From Asterionellopsis glacialis (taxonomy: Eukaryota > Bacillariophyta > Plagiogrammaphyceae > Rhaphoneidales > Asterionellopsidaceae): a stretch of DNA of 22,159 bases. The stretch's first letter is position 1. Every line of letters starts with the position of its first letter. The notes under the pieces are model-generated. The model was not told where the DNA came from. It worked only from the letters and a program-made list of their open reading frames with translations, and made no database searches. The stretch spans positions 1 through 22,159 of the forward strand of contig WKLE02003053.1 of the NCBI GenBank assembly GCA_014885115.2, written 5' to 3'. Position numbers and translations under genes: made by a program. Of this stretch, positions 1 to 9,540 are shown piece after piece.

Positions 1-219
1 TAGTAAGTCCAGGCATCTTGTTGTTGAAATGGGCTAGACTGTATGACTTCGAGGTGTCGGTTACTTTTCTCCCAAAGGGCAAGTAGTTGTGTAACTTGGT
101 TGCTGCTTGGTGATTTAAAACAACCCAATGTCTTGTGAACACATCATGGTACATCCATACTCTGGTTGATTGATGTCATTGTGTGCACATTGTATCTATT
201 GCATGACTTGCCTACTGCA
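1..219 (-). mobile_element. Element A 3' LTR (partial, cut by window edge)
   Basis: This is the part of the 3' long terminal repeat of Ty3/gypsy element A that falls inside the window; the rest lies beyond the left edge. It ends on the plus strand in ..cctactgca, directly beside a polypurine tract and the integrase C-terminus, as expected for a 3' LTR read on the minus strand. About 165-219 aligns by eye with 21880-21924, the end of the LTR of element B, sharing the gttgattga stretch and the ctactgca terminus. The two LTRs are clearly diverged, so A and B are related families or old copies. No coding potential is claimed here. Confidence 0.65.
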
Positions 220-230
220 CTCACCCCCAT
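220..230 (-). promoter_or_regulatory. Polypurine tract of element A
   Basis: The plus strand reads ctcacccccat; on the minus strand this is atgggggtgag, immediately upstream of the LTR start TGCAG. A purine run in this place primes plus-strand DNA synthesis in LTR retrotransposons. The corresponding tract in element B has seven consecutive Gs (21925-21935). Confidence 0.6.
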
Positions 231-1150
231 GTCCAGCAACCTAGTATGGGGACTGTCTTATGCAGCGGCTGCATGGTATGGCAGCACACAATGTATGTTG
301 ATTCTGTCAAGAACTTGTCTGTGCTGTAGCATGATGGTACCATTGCAGTGAACTTGCTGTACTGTGTATGGTCCAGTGTGAGGCTGTTCCATCTTGTGCA
401 GGTTAAGGTTGTTTATCTTATAGTTGTGATCAATCCTTTTGCTGTTTTCATTTTTGTTGTTGCTAACAATCCTAGCTTGTTTCCTACTGTGTATGTGTTC
501 CCAGGTTGCTTCATATCTCTACCAAAAACTAGCTGGCCATTCATAGCTTGGAGAGTAGTACGATAAGTGGAACATACAGCATATGCAGTAGCAGGAAGTA
601 CACTGGCCCAAGGGTTTTCTTAGGTACTATGTTGTACCTTGTGGGTTTGTATCATGTTTCCCAGTACAAGATGTATCCTCTTCATGATAGCATTTGCTTG
701 TGGGTTATGGGAGTGATCAGTTTATGCTTGATGTGGTACTCATCATCTAGCATACTATGGAAGTCCTTCATGAATTCCATGCCTTGGTCAAAAGTGACTT
801 GCATAGGATTTAGGTATTGTGGAAACCATTGCTGTTCTACTATGTTCACAATTTTGATACTGCTCCTTTCGGACCAAGGGACAATCTTGAACCATCCTGT
901 TGCTGGGTTGATCATAGTAATGCAGTGCAGGGTGAGGTCCTTGCAACCTTTTCTTTTGATCATATAGGGTCCTATGAGATCAAAACACAGGCAGTCCCAT
1001 GGTGTGGCTTCTACATCTATTTCAGGCAGGTGTCCATACTTTTTACACTAGCATTTGTTCAGCTGGCAGGTATGGCATGTTTTACAGTAGGTTGTTATGT
1101 GCTCATGTGACTTGGGCCACCATAGGTACTGCTGGATTCACTCTTCCATT
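231..1150 (-). pseudogene. Element A integrase (catalytic core and C-terminus), decayed
   Basis: This is the integrase of a Ty3/gypsy polyprotein, read on the minus strand. The clearest block is 682-963, containing WFKIVPWSERSS and VTFDQGMEFMKDF; the latter corresponds to the second catalytic Asp region (usually D-N/R-G-x-E-F). Upstream, around 970-1110, a DLIGPY-like segment is the usual first-Asp neighbourhood, and a CKTCHTC segment supplies the C-x2-C of the HHCC zinc finger. Around 240-420 a GPYTV...NGT...DRINIH stretch matches the integrase tail seen intact in element B (21936-22159). Stops and frame changes break the frame several times, so no functional product is expected. The assignment to integrase is firm; the exact ends are not. 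Confidence 0.75.
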
Positions 1151-1860
1151 CAGGTCTTTCTGGGATGACATAAGTACATATGGTAACACTGTACAATGCT
1201 CTTTTGTAGAGTTGATGGAAGGCATATTTTATTTTTGTAGCATGTAAGGCTATAGGATTTTCTGCCACCATGAAATATGCATTCCAAGAGGTCCTTTTTG
1301 TTAAGTGCATCTTGTTTTAGTTGATAGTCCTTAAATTGGTGCTTAAGGATGTCAGGATAACTATTGCTATGCTGTGTCTTACTTAGACAATACATTTCTG
1401 CCATATTAGCATCGGTGATGTGGCATTCTGGGATGGCTTCTTTGTTAGTATCAATTAGATCAAGGCAGGAGAGTGCATCTGTGACTATGTTAGATTCTCC
1501 TTTTATGTACCATAGTTCAGGTGTGTATTCTTCAACAAACATGTGCCACCATATGTGCCTATTGGTTAGGCAGTTGTTGTAGGTCCGATTTTTGTTGTCC
1601 ATAAGTATGATGATACATTGACCTAGTAGGATGTATCAGTACTTCTTAAGTACTTCCACAATTGATAGGAGCTCTTGATTGCAAGTGTCGTATTTTAGTT
1701 TCGGAGTTGGTAAATTTCCTACTGTAGAAAACAATAGGCTTATCATCTTGAGTGATGACAGCTCCAAGTTGGTACTTACTGGCATAAGTGTATATGTGGA
1801 AAGGCTTAGTAAAGTCCAGGTAGGACAGTAGTACTTCTTTGGCTATTATTTTCTTCATAT
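1150..1860 (-). pseudogene. Element A RNase H and integrase HHCC region, decayed
   Basis: Between RT and integrase of element A. Block 1646-1858 reads FHIYTYASKYQLGAV and KPIVFYSRKF, the RNase H core; the usual TDAS is TYAS here, so a catalytic Asp is missing. Block 1150-1602 continues with LWYIKGESNIVTDALSCL (the RNase H C-terminal ADALSRL motif), a linker, FHGGRKSY, and then a His-x4-His pair in YHMYLCHP, the first half of the integrase HHCC finger. The two blocks are in different frames with a stop between them. Order and content match the RNase H region of element C on the plus strand, but C ends before the integrase part. Confidence 0.8.
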
Positions 1861-1899
1861 TGTCAAAAGCTGTTTATTGCTCTTTGTCCCATTTAAATT

Positions 1900-3092
1900 T
1901 AACTCCTTTGCCTTGTAGCTTAGTTAGTAGTTAGTGTAGTCAGTACATGGGATTTATGTATCCACATTTGTTTGTAGTAATTAACCATCCCTGTACTAAA
2001 GGATTGTATCTTCTTAGTGGTAGTAGGGGGTGCGATATTTAATATGGCAGAGACCTTGTTGTTAAGAGGCATTATGCCCTTGCAACAGACATGGAAACCA
2101 AGATAATCCATTTCAATTTGTCCAAAGAAGGATTTCTCAGCGCCAACTTCAAGTCCCACTTCCTGTAGTCTCTGTAGTACCAGGTCCATTTTGTTTAGAT
2201 GATCCTCAAAATTGTCTGTTGTAAGGAGCAATAGATCATTGATATGCACTTGTATGAATTCTAGTCTGTACATAAGTTTGCTCATCTTCTCTTGGAAAAT
2301 GTCCACTGAACTCGCGACTCCCATGGTTAGGCATAAGTATTTGTACTTGCCCCATGGTAGGACAATGGTACATAGGTTATTAGCGTCCATATCTAGTTGT
2401 AGCTATGTGATAGTAGCCCATATTTAGGTATAAAGATGATGCACATGAGAAACCTTTGAGTTTTATAAGTAATTCCTGAATATGCAGAATAGGGAACTGA
2501 TGCTGTATGATAGATTTGTTCAGTTTCCAGAAGTCAGAAATAAACCTGTTAGTGTCATTTTTCTTAGGTCATGGGAAGCTAGGGGCAGCCCACTCTGATC
2601 TGTTAACTTTCCATAGTAATCCTATACATACCAGTCATTCTACCTCTTCTCTGAGGAGTCGATCGTACACATGTGGTACCGGATAGGCCTTACCATGGTA
2701 TGGTTTGGAGCCTTCTTTTATTTTGATACCTACTGGGTTGATGTTCCACATACCCAGGGTACGTACTTCTCAAGTAGTGTGTTTAAGGCTTTTCTGTCCT
2801 TAGGGGGCAGATGCCAGCACATGTTGGTTACTTTGTAGAAGTCTGCTTTGTAGTACATTGCAGCCAGTAACCTGTTCATGCAATCCATTGCTTTTTGTAC
2901 TTGCTTGGCTTCAGTGAGGTCCTGTAGCATACTGTACAATTCCTTGAGCTCATAGTCAGTCAATTTCATTGGGACTTCAGCATCCTCCCAAGTCATTATG
3001 CACTGCTTATAGTTGAGTATCATAACTAGTTCTTCCTGTGTCTCCAAGGTCAACGTCATTGTTGTCAAGCGGAAGTACAAGAAAAAGGTCAC
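1900..3092 (-). pseudogene. Element A reverse transcriptase, decayed
   Basis: Reverse transcriptase of a Ty3/gypsy element. Reading down the minus strand: a linker with ITWEDAEVPMKL-like sequence (2730-3092), PYHGKAYPVPH (about 2690), VNRSEWAAPSF and RFISDFWKLNKS (about 2520-2620), LNMGYYHI (about 2410), then 1920-2390 with LPWGKYKYLCLTMGVA, the active-site box, KSFFGQIEMDYLGFH and MVNYYKQMW. The first catalytic motif reads SSLYLNMG where LDLNMG is usual (Asp to Tyr), and the YxDD box reads VHINDLL (first Asp to Asn). In-frame stops occur at least twice. The protein is therefore catalytically dead. Its N-terminal linker is cut at about 3090 by the LINE fragment. Confidence 0.85.
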
Positions 3093-3720
3093 GTAGCCCT
3101 GGAACAGATGTTTTATGCCTATGACGAGCCCCTCAAGTTGGTGTGCTCATTCTGCTACCTTGGTCAGCTGGTGTCCTTTGACAGCACTGACTGGTTGGCG
3201 GTCCAGGCAAACATGCTCCTGGCGTGGTCTAAGTGGGACTTAGTGGCCTGTGTACTGGCCTGCCAGGGAGCCACACCGCAAATCTCTGGGTTGTTCTACA
3301 AGGCAGTAGTCCAGGTGGTGCTACTCTACGGGGCAGAGTCGTGGGTCCTAACTGCTTCCATGCTCCGTTACTTATCCGCCTTCCAACACTGCGTTGCCCA
3401 CCAGCTATCTGACCTTAAGGTTTGGCACAACCAGTCAATTTGCAAGTGGACTGCTGTCCCCCTTATGGAAGCCCTGGAGTCTGCTGGACTGTTCACCTTA
3501 GAGACTTACATCTCTAGGCAACAGGCCACAATCATCCAGTACGTGGCTACCCGCCTGCTAAACCAAGTTGCCACCGAATTTGCGCGCCGTTTGGGCTCAT
3601 CATACCAACATCATTTCTTGTGGTACCAGCCCCTATGCGCTGAGCCATTAGATACTGGATATGTTGACGGTTTATTGTAGTGTAGTACTGCTTAATTACT
3701 TAGGAACAGAGTCTAGGGGG
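3088..3720 (+). mobile_element. 5'-truncated non-LTR retrotransposon (LINE) fragment
   Basis: The plus-strand frame is open from about 3084 to a TAG at 3678-3680 (190 residues from the first Met at 3108). The protein shows the region after the LINE RT palm: FCYLGQLVSFDSTDW, then GLFYKAVVQVVLLYGAESWV, a hallmark of non-LTR retrotransposon ORF2 C-termini, and a final FLWYQPL-like segment. The reverse transcriptase core itself is absent, as expected for 5' truncation during target-primed insertion. Composition differs from the neighbours: more G+C and many CpGs, with no stops. It lies inside element A between protease and RT, on the opposite strand. The 3' end runs into a ggggggg run at about 3715; I see no poly(A) tail and no clear target duplication. 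Confidence 0.8.
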
Positions 3721-3734
3721 GGAAACACCTCTAC

Positions 3735-4060
3735 CACACATTTGGCAATTTGAATATTGCACAGAATTAATGATTGGATGAAAAATTTCCACCCATGGTC
3801 CTCCAGAGTGTCCTGGGCACAGGTTTGCACTTAAACTTTTTGGTAATTTTCTTATTTACTATTGTGACAGAAGTGCCTGAGTCTAAAAGTAGTTTAAGTG
3901 GTTTTGTTTTCTGTCTGTGTCTTTTACATACTTGCATTAGCACGACTGCCACTGGGCAAGTATGCCTGGTTTTGGGCTTTTTCTTTGGGCTATGTAAGTC
4001 CCTAAAGGTATTACAGGAAAAGTGATTAGTCATAGAGTAGTCATGTAAATGGTTTTCTAC
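3735..4060 (-). pseudogene. Element A aspartic protease region
   Basis: Retroviral-type aspartic protease between gag and RT of element A. The 88-residue block at 3767-4033 contains KLLLDSGTSVTIV, an intact D-S/T-G active site, followed by MGGNF, which also occurs in the same place in element C (around 8350). The sequence after MGGNF degrades and is interrupted at about 3735 by the LINE fragment. On length and motif this is most of a Ty3-type protease domain. Unlike the copy in C, the catalytic Asp is kept. Confidence 0.7.
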
Positions 4061-5170
4061 ATTATCAACTATGGGGGTATTATCTCATTCCTCCCTGTTA
4101 TTGATATTTAAGGTTTTGAAGGTGAAGTTGTAATGTTTTTCAACATAGCTATCATCAGACTCAGAATCCTTGCTGGAAGATATGCGTTTGTACTTTTGTT
4201 CTTATTGGATGAGTTTTTGGTCAATAAATCTTTAACTTGAGTTGTGATGGCATTCAGCTCCTGCTTATTTTCCTTGTGAAAGTGCTGGTGCTTGTACTTA
4301 GGCTGTTCCTTCTTGCCATCTTTCTGATGTTTGTGGATGTACTTGTCCAGGGTACGGCATTTGCTAGTATTGTGAGAACTGTTCTTGTGAATTTTGCAGC
4401 GCTTACATTTGCCCTTATGTGCCTTCTGGTCCTTTTTGTCTTGGCTGGATTGTTAGGTTTGTCCTTGTGGGCCAGCTTATCCTTAGTCTTAGGGCCTGAT
4501 GGATCTTGTATGGAGTCCGCAACTTCTGTGCACTCCAGAAATTCCAGAAGCGCTGGTAGGCCTTTGTCCTGAGGCTTGAATCACTGGCACCTCATCTCCT
4601 TGCTCCAAGTAGCAGGATTCCAAACTCAAGGATCTCTAGCAGTTCCTTGTTGGAGAATTTAGAGTTTTTGTCCACTCCCAGAAACTTCTCTAAGTAGCCA
4701 TTGATCATATGAAGAGTGGCTTGGTACTCTTTGGATTTTAGCTTGCATGGCTTCCTGAGGAATTGGTGCATGTAGCATTTCTGCTTCGTGAGTGCCTTAA
4801 GTGAAAAAAATGCTTCTTGAGGTCCTCACTGACCATCTTGAAGTGTTCCACTGTTTTGTTTTCATGTTCAGTAGCCGCAGCATTGAATACACACAGGAAA
4901 ACAAGGGCTATCAAGTAGTGCACCAGTCCAGTTCTGATCTGCTGACAGCAAATCACTTGGTCCAAACTATTGAACCAGTCCAGTAATTCCCTAGAGGACC
5001 CATGGTCAAAGTATGGGAACTCCATAGTGAATTTTTCCTTGGAATTTTGATCCTTGAGATTGGACAACAGGCAGATCTTAGCATACTTTGCCTTAATCAA
5101 GTTCTGTTAGGAGGTGGCTGGTAGCTCTGACCATTGCCTTGGTTGGGAATAACAACTTTCATGGTGAGTT
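4060..5170 (-). pseudogene. Element A gag with zinc knuckle, decayed
   Basis: Capsid/nucleocapsid precursor of element A. The best block is 4738-5100, with FPYFDHGSSRELLDWFNSL and then VFNAAATEHENKTVEHF, a capsid segment I recall from Ty3/gypsy gag proteins of diatoms. Around 4340-4420 the minus strand encodes a Cys/His cluster, CKRC...H..SKC, resembling a gag zinc knuckle with a longer loop than the usual C-x2-C-x4-H-x4-C. A lysine/serine-rich stretch leads on to the protease. A start is plausible at about 5163 (minus strand, MKVVIPNQG), but a stop and a frameshift separate it from the 5100 block. Several stops follow, so it is a pseudogene. Confidence 0.7.
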
Positions 5171-5239
5171 GATAAAAATGAAGATGGTATCTGTTAGGTA
5201 CTTACCGCTTTTCATGTGGAGTGTTAACACTATGCACTA

Positions 5240-5510
5240 TGCTGACAACAATATTGAAAAGGGAGTAGAAAAATGATTAGATTCACCGGTTTGTTTTTGA
5301 CACTTATTCTAAGTACAGGACTCTACAGCCAATCTACTTAGAGTTTCATTTCAGCAGAGTTTGGTTTTATCATGTGAGCCATGATGTTCCAGCCACAGGT
5401 GGCCCAGCTAGTGACATTTCTGCCATAGAGGCTGTGTACAAATTTTTTCCTCCCTACAATGCACATACACTATTCACATCTGTATATAAAGTTATATCAA
5501 CTTGCCTACC
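5240..5510 (-). mobile_element. Element A 5' LTR (right end uncertain)
   Basis: The plus strand starts tgctgacaacaatattg at 5240, and this matches the LTR start of element B at 21432. Further matches follow in the same order: attcacc, agtac(a/t)gga, atctacttagagttt, and ttggttttat/aagatgtga. In A this LTR follows gag on the high-coordinate side, so it is the 5' LTR of a minus-strand element. The right end is hard to place. Near 5500 an acttgcctac stretch resembles the LTR terminus at 209-219, suggesting an end near 5510, but the match is short. Confidence 0.55.
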
Positions 5511-6079
5511 CAATTTTTGGAAATGTTCTCTTTTCAACGTCTGATAGATCAAATTTTTGACTGAAAAAAATCCTCAAAAATCACACAATAAACACCACAC
5601 AAAAATTGTTACATGTCACACTCAACAATGGCATTGAAGCGGCCATCACATCAGCTGTATTGTATCCTTACAGCTCAAATTATGTCAGTCAAATGAGTTT
5701 TTTTGCACTTTTGAATACTTCCTCTGTTGTTTTAATCTGACCGGTTTTGCCCCAAAAGTACTAGAACCAACGCTTTGATGACAAAAATTCAGGTTTTTAT
5801 GCCAACAATGGAATTGAAGAGGCCATCACATCAGCTATATTGGGTGCTCACAGCTCCAACTACATCCGTTGAAGGACCTTTTTTGTTCTTTTGAATGCAT
5901 CTTCCGTTGTATAAATCTGACTGGTTTTGCCAAAAATACTAGATACATCTTTTTGTATCAAATTTACAAACCATTGACTCTACAATGACACATGATACAA
6001 TCATCGCAAAAAAACAACAATCATCACACTCAACAATCAAAAAGGATGAACTTTTGTATATTTAGGATGTGAAGTTTTA
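5511..6079. other. AT-rich non-coding spacer holding a spaced direct repeat
   Basis: No credible coding frame on either strand. The stretch is AT-rich and mostly occupied by the two repeat copies listed separately (5623-5770 and 5803-5950). Short runs such as acacaataaacaccacac and caacaatcatcacactcaacaatc flank them. It may be unrecognised LTR or untranslated retroelement sequence. Confidence 0.5.
5623..5950. repeat. Two direct repeats of about 145 bases, 180-base period
   Basis: Copy 1 begins caacaatggcattgaag at 5623 and copy 2 begins caacaatggaattgaag at 5803. Both continue with (c/a)ggccatcacatcagct(g/a)tattg, cagctc(a/c)aa, ttttgaat, ct(c/g)ac(c/t)ggttttgcc and aaaagtactaga/aaaatactaga. 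Similarity runs over roughly 145 bases with scattered mismatches and small indels, followed by about 35 unique bases in copy 1. No frame is conserved across the pair, so it looks like a non-coding tandem duplication rather than protein repeats. Confidence 0.8.
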
Positions 6080-6082
6080 CTC

Positions 6083-6365
6083 TACATCTGACTCCTCAAA
6101 TTCAGGATCATCCTCTTCTTCATCCAAGTTCTCATCAAAGTCTAGTACTGTACGTCTTTCTATGATTTCAACTGCTTTTTTTGATCCTCGTCACTTACCC
6201 TTTTTGCCTTAAGCCTATTTGCTTCTTTTTATTGCATCCAGTTGGAAGCTTGTTATTTGTAGAGATCTCCAGAAGACTTATGTCTGACTCTATGACCTGT
6301 TGCAAATGAACTGTTGTCGCCATTGATGATTCCATGTACCATTGTTAACTTTTCAATTTATTTGT
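6083..6365 (-). pseudogene. Degraded coding tail with acidic C-terminus
   Basis: The minus strand from about 6360 reads a fragment with FATGHRVRHKSSGDLYK, then a stop, a lysine-rich stretch (NRLKAKRVSDEDQKK), and after a frame change VLDFDENLDEEEDDPEFEE followed by a stop at about 6083. A basic region leading into an Asp/Glu-rich C-terminal tail is typical of a real protein end, not random sequence. It lies downstream of the integrase-like fragment at 6514-6975 on the same strand, so the two may be parts of one retroelement. I cannot name the domain. Confidence 0.35.
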
Positions 6366-6513
6366 TAATCGCAGCAGCGACAGCCTGGACCATCAGGGTT
6401 GAGGTTTTACTTAAAGTAAAATGTTGATACTGATCAATCTAGTTGAAATTGAAAGTAATGATTAATTGTCCTCATGCCTTTAATTGCCCACGATTTGGCA
6501 TGTTTTACACTGT

Positions 6514-6975
6514 TCAGAATAGTCGGGCGCCATGTTGAAATCCAGTTTTGCAATTGAGTTGTTGCTGCTTCTGTAGTGTGCTGGCAATAGAATCATTTAC
6601 CTCAAAGCCTTGCTGCTTATATATGTTAGATATCTGTTGAATTGCTGCTACCAAAGTATCATTCTTTTTATTTGTGATCACTTTGACAGTACTGAAATGT
6701 AGTTTACCAGATGTACTGACAAAGAATGGTATTCCATTGATGTACATGATGTCTACAGTGAGTGTGACATCATGGTGCAATTGTAGTATTTTTAAAGGAA
6801 TATCCAGTACATTTACCATGACGTGTTTGGCTTTAGGATAAAACTAGAATCTTAAATTAGCTCATAATTTTCATCACCAAATAAAAGTCTTCTTTTCTTT
6901 TGTGCGTTGATTGTCTGATTGTTGTGCTGTGCTGCCATCAATACTAGCAGCATAGGGCATAGTAACATTATTCCC
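6514..6975 (-). pseudogene. Retroelement integrase-like fragment
   Basis: The clean block 6514-6819 (101 residues) reads LHHDVTLTVDIMYINGIPFF, then FSTVKVITNKKNDTLVAAI and YKQQGFEV. The order V-D-x-M-x-V/I-N-x-x-P-F, a beta-strand run, and Y-x-x-x-G-F resembles the first half of an rve-type integrase core in protist retroelements, where the Asp of TVDIMY would be the first catalytic residue. It stops before the second Asp. An upstream low-complexity stretch (STAQQSDNQRTKEKK) extends to about 6975 with one stop. Its neighbour on the right is the start of element C on the opposite strand. Which element it came from is not clear; it is not a simple copy of the A or B integrase. Confidence 0.5.
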
Positions 6976-6993
6976 TCTTTCAGAGGTAATTAA

Positions 6994-7690
6994 CATGCAA
7001 AACATGAAGACCTTCTACTCCTCCAATGAGTTTCAGAAGAAAGCTCAGGAGTTGAGTCATCAGCATACTCTGCTGAATCCTCCTGCAATTTTCTTTGTGA
7101 AAATGAAGAAGGAGAGGTTGAAGTCCAAAGACAATGACAAAGATTCGTACAAGACCATTGAGGTCTGAATGGATCCCTCTGACAAAGGTTCAGCATTGAA
7201 AAGAGAGTGAGGATGGATCTACCAAAGAGTGGATCCAGTGGAGGGTTGAGTTTGCTGAGGTTGAGAGGGATTATCCCGTCACCAAAGCCCCATCCAAAAC
7301 TTCCATGGCGCTCACCCTTTTGAAGGGCAGAGCAAGGCAGCTGTTCCAAGCAGCAAATGCCAATCGTCAGAGCAAAAATGCAAGCATCAAGAAACCAGCC
7401 CAAAAAGATCCTGAACAGGTCTTTGAATTGGTACTGAACAATGTAGGTGAGAATTTTTTCTTGTCATTCACATTGTGAGAGTTCGTTGCAAGGCTTTGCC
7501 AGTTGAATGACTATTTACCATATTTTCTGATGGATCACAATGGTAAAAATATTCGAAAATTTGACAATGACAAACTCATTGACATATTGGATTGGGCAAA
7601 ACCACTTAAGTGGCAATCCGCCCTACTTGCTAGCAACCTTGACCCTCACGATCTAGAATTTAGAGGTATGCAATAATATAGATCGTGAAC
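6994..7690 (+). pseudogene. Element C gag (capsid part), decayed
   Basis: Plus-strand gag of a second Ty3/gypsy element. From the ATG at 6994 the frame reads MQNMKTFYSSNEFQ and then KSKDNDKDSYKTIEV before a TGA at about 7168. After a one-base frame change near 7205, a second frame runs with STKEWIQWRVEFAEVERDYP, ALTLLKGRARQLFQAA, EQVFELVLNNVG, a TGA at about 7476, and FVARLCQLNDYLPYF and LIDILDWAKPLKWQ. The G-x-x-x-E-W opening and the W-Q segment near the end fit the capsid domain of Ty3-type gag. The ATG at 6994 is chosen because the frame upstream is not coding-like. No LTR or primer-binding site is recognisable just before it. Confidence 0.7.
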
Positions 7691-8150
7691 TCTCTAAGTC
7701 AGAAAAATTTACTAGGAGACCAAGAAGAATTGCAAGCATGAACAAACAGAAAAGAATTCTGATTATAATAACAACAGAAGCAATAACAAGCGCAAGCACA
7801 TTCACAAGTGGTGTAGCAACTGCCGTATGAACAACCATAACACCAACAAATGTACCGCAGATAAGTCAAAAAAGAAGGATTTGGGTAAATCCAAGACTTA
7901 CATGCAGGAACAGGTAAACACAATGATTAGCTCGCTCAAAGTATCAAATGATAGTAAGACAAAGAAACATAAAGTGCAGTATGAATTGGATGCTTCTTCA
8001 GATAACAAACCTAGTTTGTACTTTACTAAACATAGTAAAATTAAACATAAAAATAGTAGTGAAGAATTTACCAAATACTTTACACCTACTTCCTATACTG
8101 AATCAAACCTTTTCCCCAATGTAGAACAATCATACAATATGCTGCACAGT
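7690..8150 (+). pseudogene. Element C nucleocapsid with CCHC zinc knuckle
   Basis: The plus-strand frame contains WCSNCRMNNHNTNKC at 7809-7853, a correctly spaced C-x2-C-x4-H-x4-C zinc knuckle that binds RNA in gag nucleocapsids. A Lys/Ser-rich region follows (KSKKKDLGKSK, then KTKKHKVQYEL). The frame is open from before 7770 through 8387, so this block joins directly to the protease region. The gag part before it is separated by stops around 7675-7710. Gene order matches element A. Confidence 0.75.
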
Positions 8151-8640
8151 CAGCAAAAAGTAAAAAAGCAAAAATCTATGCACCGCACTACTGAACTAGT
8201 AGGCAAGATAATAAACCAAGATGGCAAGCTCACTCCTATATGGGTCCTACTCAACACTATTACTACCACGACAATCATCCTTAAAGATTTCGTAGAATGG
8301 GGAAGGCCAGTACTTACAAAAAACCCAAACCTATGCCGTGGAACACCATGGGTGGTAACTTTATCACTAAGTGGAAAGCACAAATAAAATTTACACTCCC
8401 GGAGTTCACTGACAAAAAGACAATAGTTTGGTCTTGTCACACCAAACAGATGCACAGTACAACATGATCATCAGAACCAATCTGATGCAGGCCATGGGCC
8501 TTGACATCCGATTTAGCACACAAACTATTCACTGGGAAGAAGGGTATGAATTACCCATGAAATACTGCAGTGAGGTCTCAGACACTAAACAAGCCGAAGG
8601 CATCTACCACATGGCCATCCAGCCAGATGGCCTCAAGTAA
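8150..8640 (+). pseudogene. Element C aspartic protease region, active site lost
   Basis: The frame to 8387 contains ELVGKIINQDGKLTPIWVLL and then LLNTITTTTIILKDFV. By position this is the protease active-site loop, which should read LxDTGTSxT; Asp is Asn and Gly is Ile here, so the enzyme cannot work. The codon pair is ctc aac, so the Asn can be explained by a CpG-to-CpA change from ctc gac. After a frame change, MGGNFITKW and IKFTLPEFTDKK follow, and 8428-8640 carries YNMIIRTNLMQAMGLDIRF and TIHWEEGYELPMK, the linker that precedes RT in this family (also seen in element A). Confidence 0.7.
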
Positions 8641-8646
8641 GCGGAA

Positions 8647-9540
8647 CTATGGCAATCATCCATTTTAGATGCTAATTATGACAAAGTCAATTTAGGCAAG
8701 GCAGCCACTCACTGGAAACACCTTACTTATAATGAGCAAAAAATAATGCTTAAGTGCCTACAAAGATACCCGCAAGCCTTTAAGGATGGGCTTGGCACAC
8801 TTAAGATAAAACTATTTAGACTAGAAATAGACACTAATGCGTAACCATATCACGTCAGGCCATTCCAAGTACCAGGTTCCTTAGAAGGGACTACTAAACA
8901 GGATGCAATTAGGATGGAAGTGATAGGTGTTTTAAAAAAGAACCACAACAGCAAATGGGCAGCCCCCACATTTGTCTTACCAAAGAAAACGGGCAATGTA
9001 TGTATCATAAGGAACTTTCATCAACTCAACAAGGTAATTAAGATGAAACCATTTCCGTTACCAAAAATAGCTGATCTACTACAAAAGCTAGATGGATTTC
9101 AATACACAACCGCAATTGATATAAGTATGGGTTACTATCATGTTCCATTAGATGAGAAGTCACAGGAACTGTACACTACAATTCCACCATGGGGTAAATA
9201 CAGGTACAAACGTCTACTTATGTGTATTAAGAACAGCCCTGATATCTTTCAGAAAATCATGAATGACATACTAGGCAACTTAGACTTTGCACGGGCATAT
9301 ATAGACAATATTTTAATCACGTCAGGTGCCACGTTCAAAGACGACATCAGCAAAGTTGGTGCAGTACTTAGCCACCTATAAGAAGCTGCTTTTGTAGTCA
9401 ATGTTAACAAATCCCATTTTGCCATGGACCAGATTGAATATCTAGGCTACTGGCTAACTTGCAATGGTATCCAACCGCAGCACAAGAAAGTGGAAGCAAT
9501 ACAACATTAAGACTAAACACCAATTAAGGAAATTCTGAGG
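8647..9540 (+). pseudogene. Element C reverse transcriptase, decayed
   Basis: A Ty3/gypsy RT held in one plus-strand frame with only nonsense changes: TAA at 8842, TAA at 9379 and a stop near 9508. Motifs in order: PYHVRPFQVPG, KWAAPTFVLPKKTGN, NFHQLNKVIKMKPFPLPKI, AIDISMGYYHV (first catalytic Asp kept), PPWGKYRYKRLLM, NSPDIFQKIMND, then YIDNILITSG, where the second Asp of the YxDD box is Asn. After the TAA at 9379 come NKSHFAMDQIEYLGYW and GIQPQHKKVEAI. The Asp-to-Asn change (gac aat) is again explicable as CpG-to-CpA. A frameshift near 9510-9540 leads to MINCYHDMWQRRSHILAPL. Confidence 0.88.

Noticed and set aside
166..1582. Several plus-strand open frames over the left end (for example 548-967, 817-1110, 1364-1582)
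   Set aside because: They are antisense to the integrase and RNase H of element A; the minus-strand frames carry family motifs and the plus-strand ones do not.
4237..4572. Hydrophobic plus-strand frame of 111 codons resembling a membrane protein
   Set aside because: It is antisense to the basic, lysine-rich nucleocapsid part of element A gag; reverse complements of Lys codons give Phe/Leu-rich runs.
5623..5950. CRISPR array or other spaced-repeat system
   Set aside because: Only two long, diverged copies; no short uniform repeats with uniform spacers, and the window is eukaryotic.
7653..7923. Minus-strand frames with hydrophobic or Cys-rich sequence
   Set aside because: They are antisense to the zinc knuckle and Asn-rich linker of element C gag, where the plus strand shows a proper CCHC motif.
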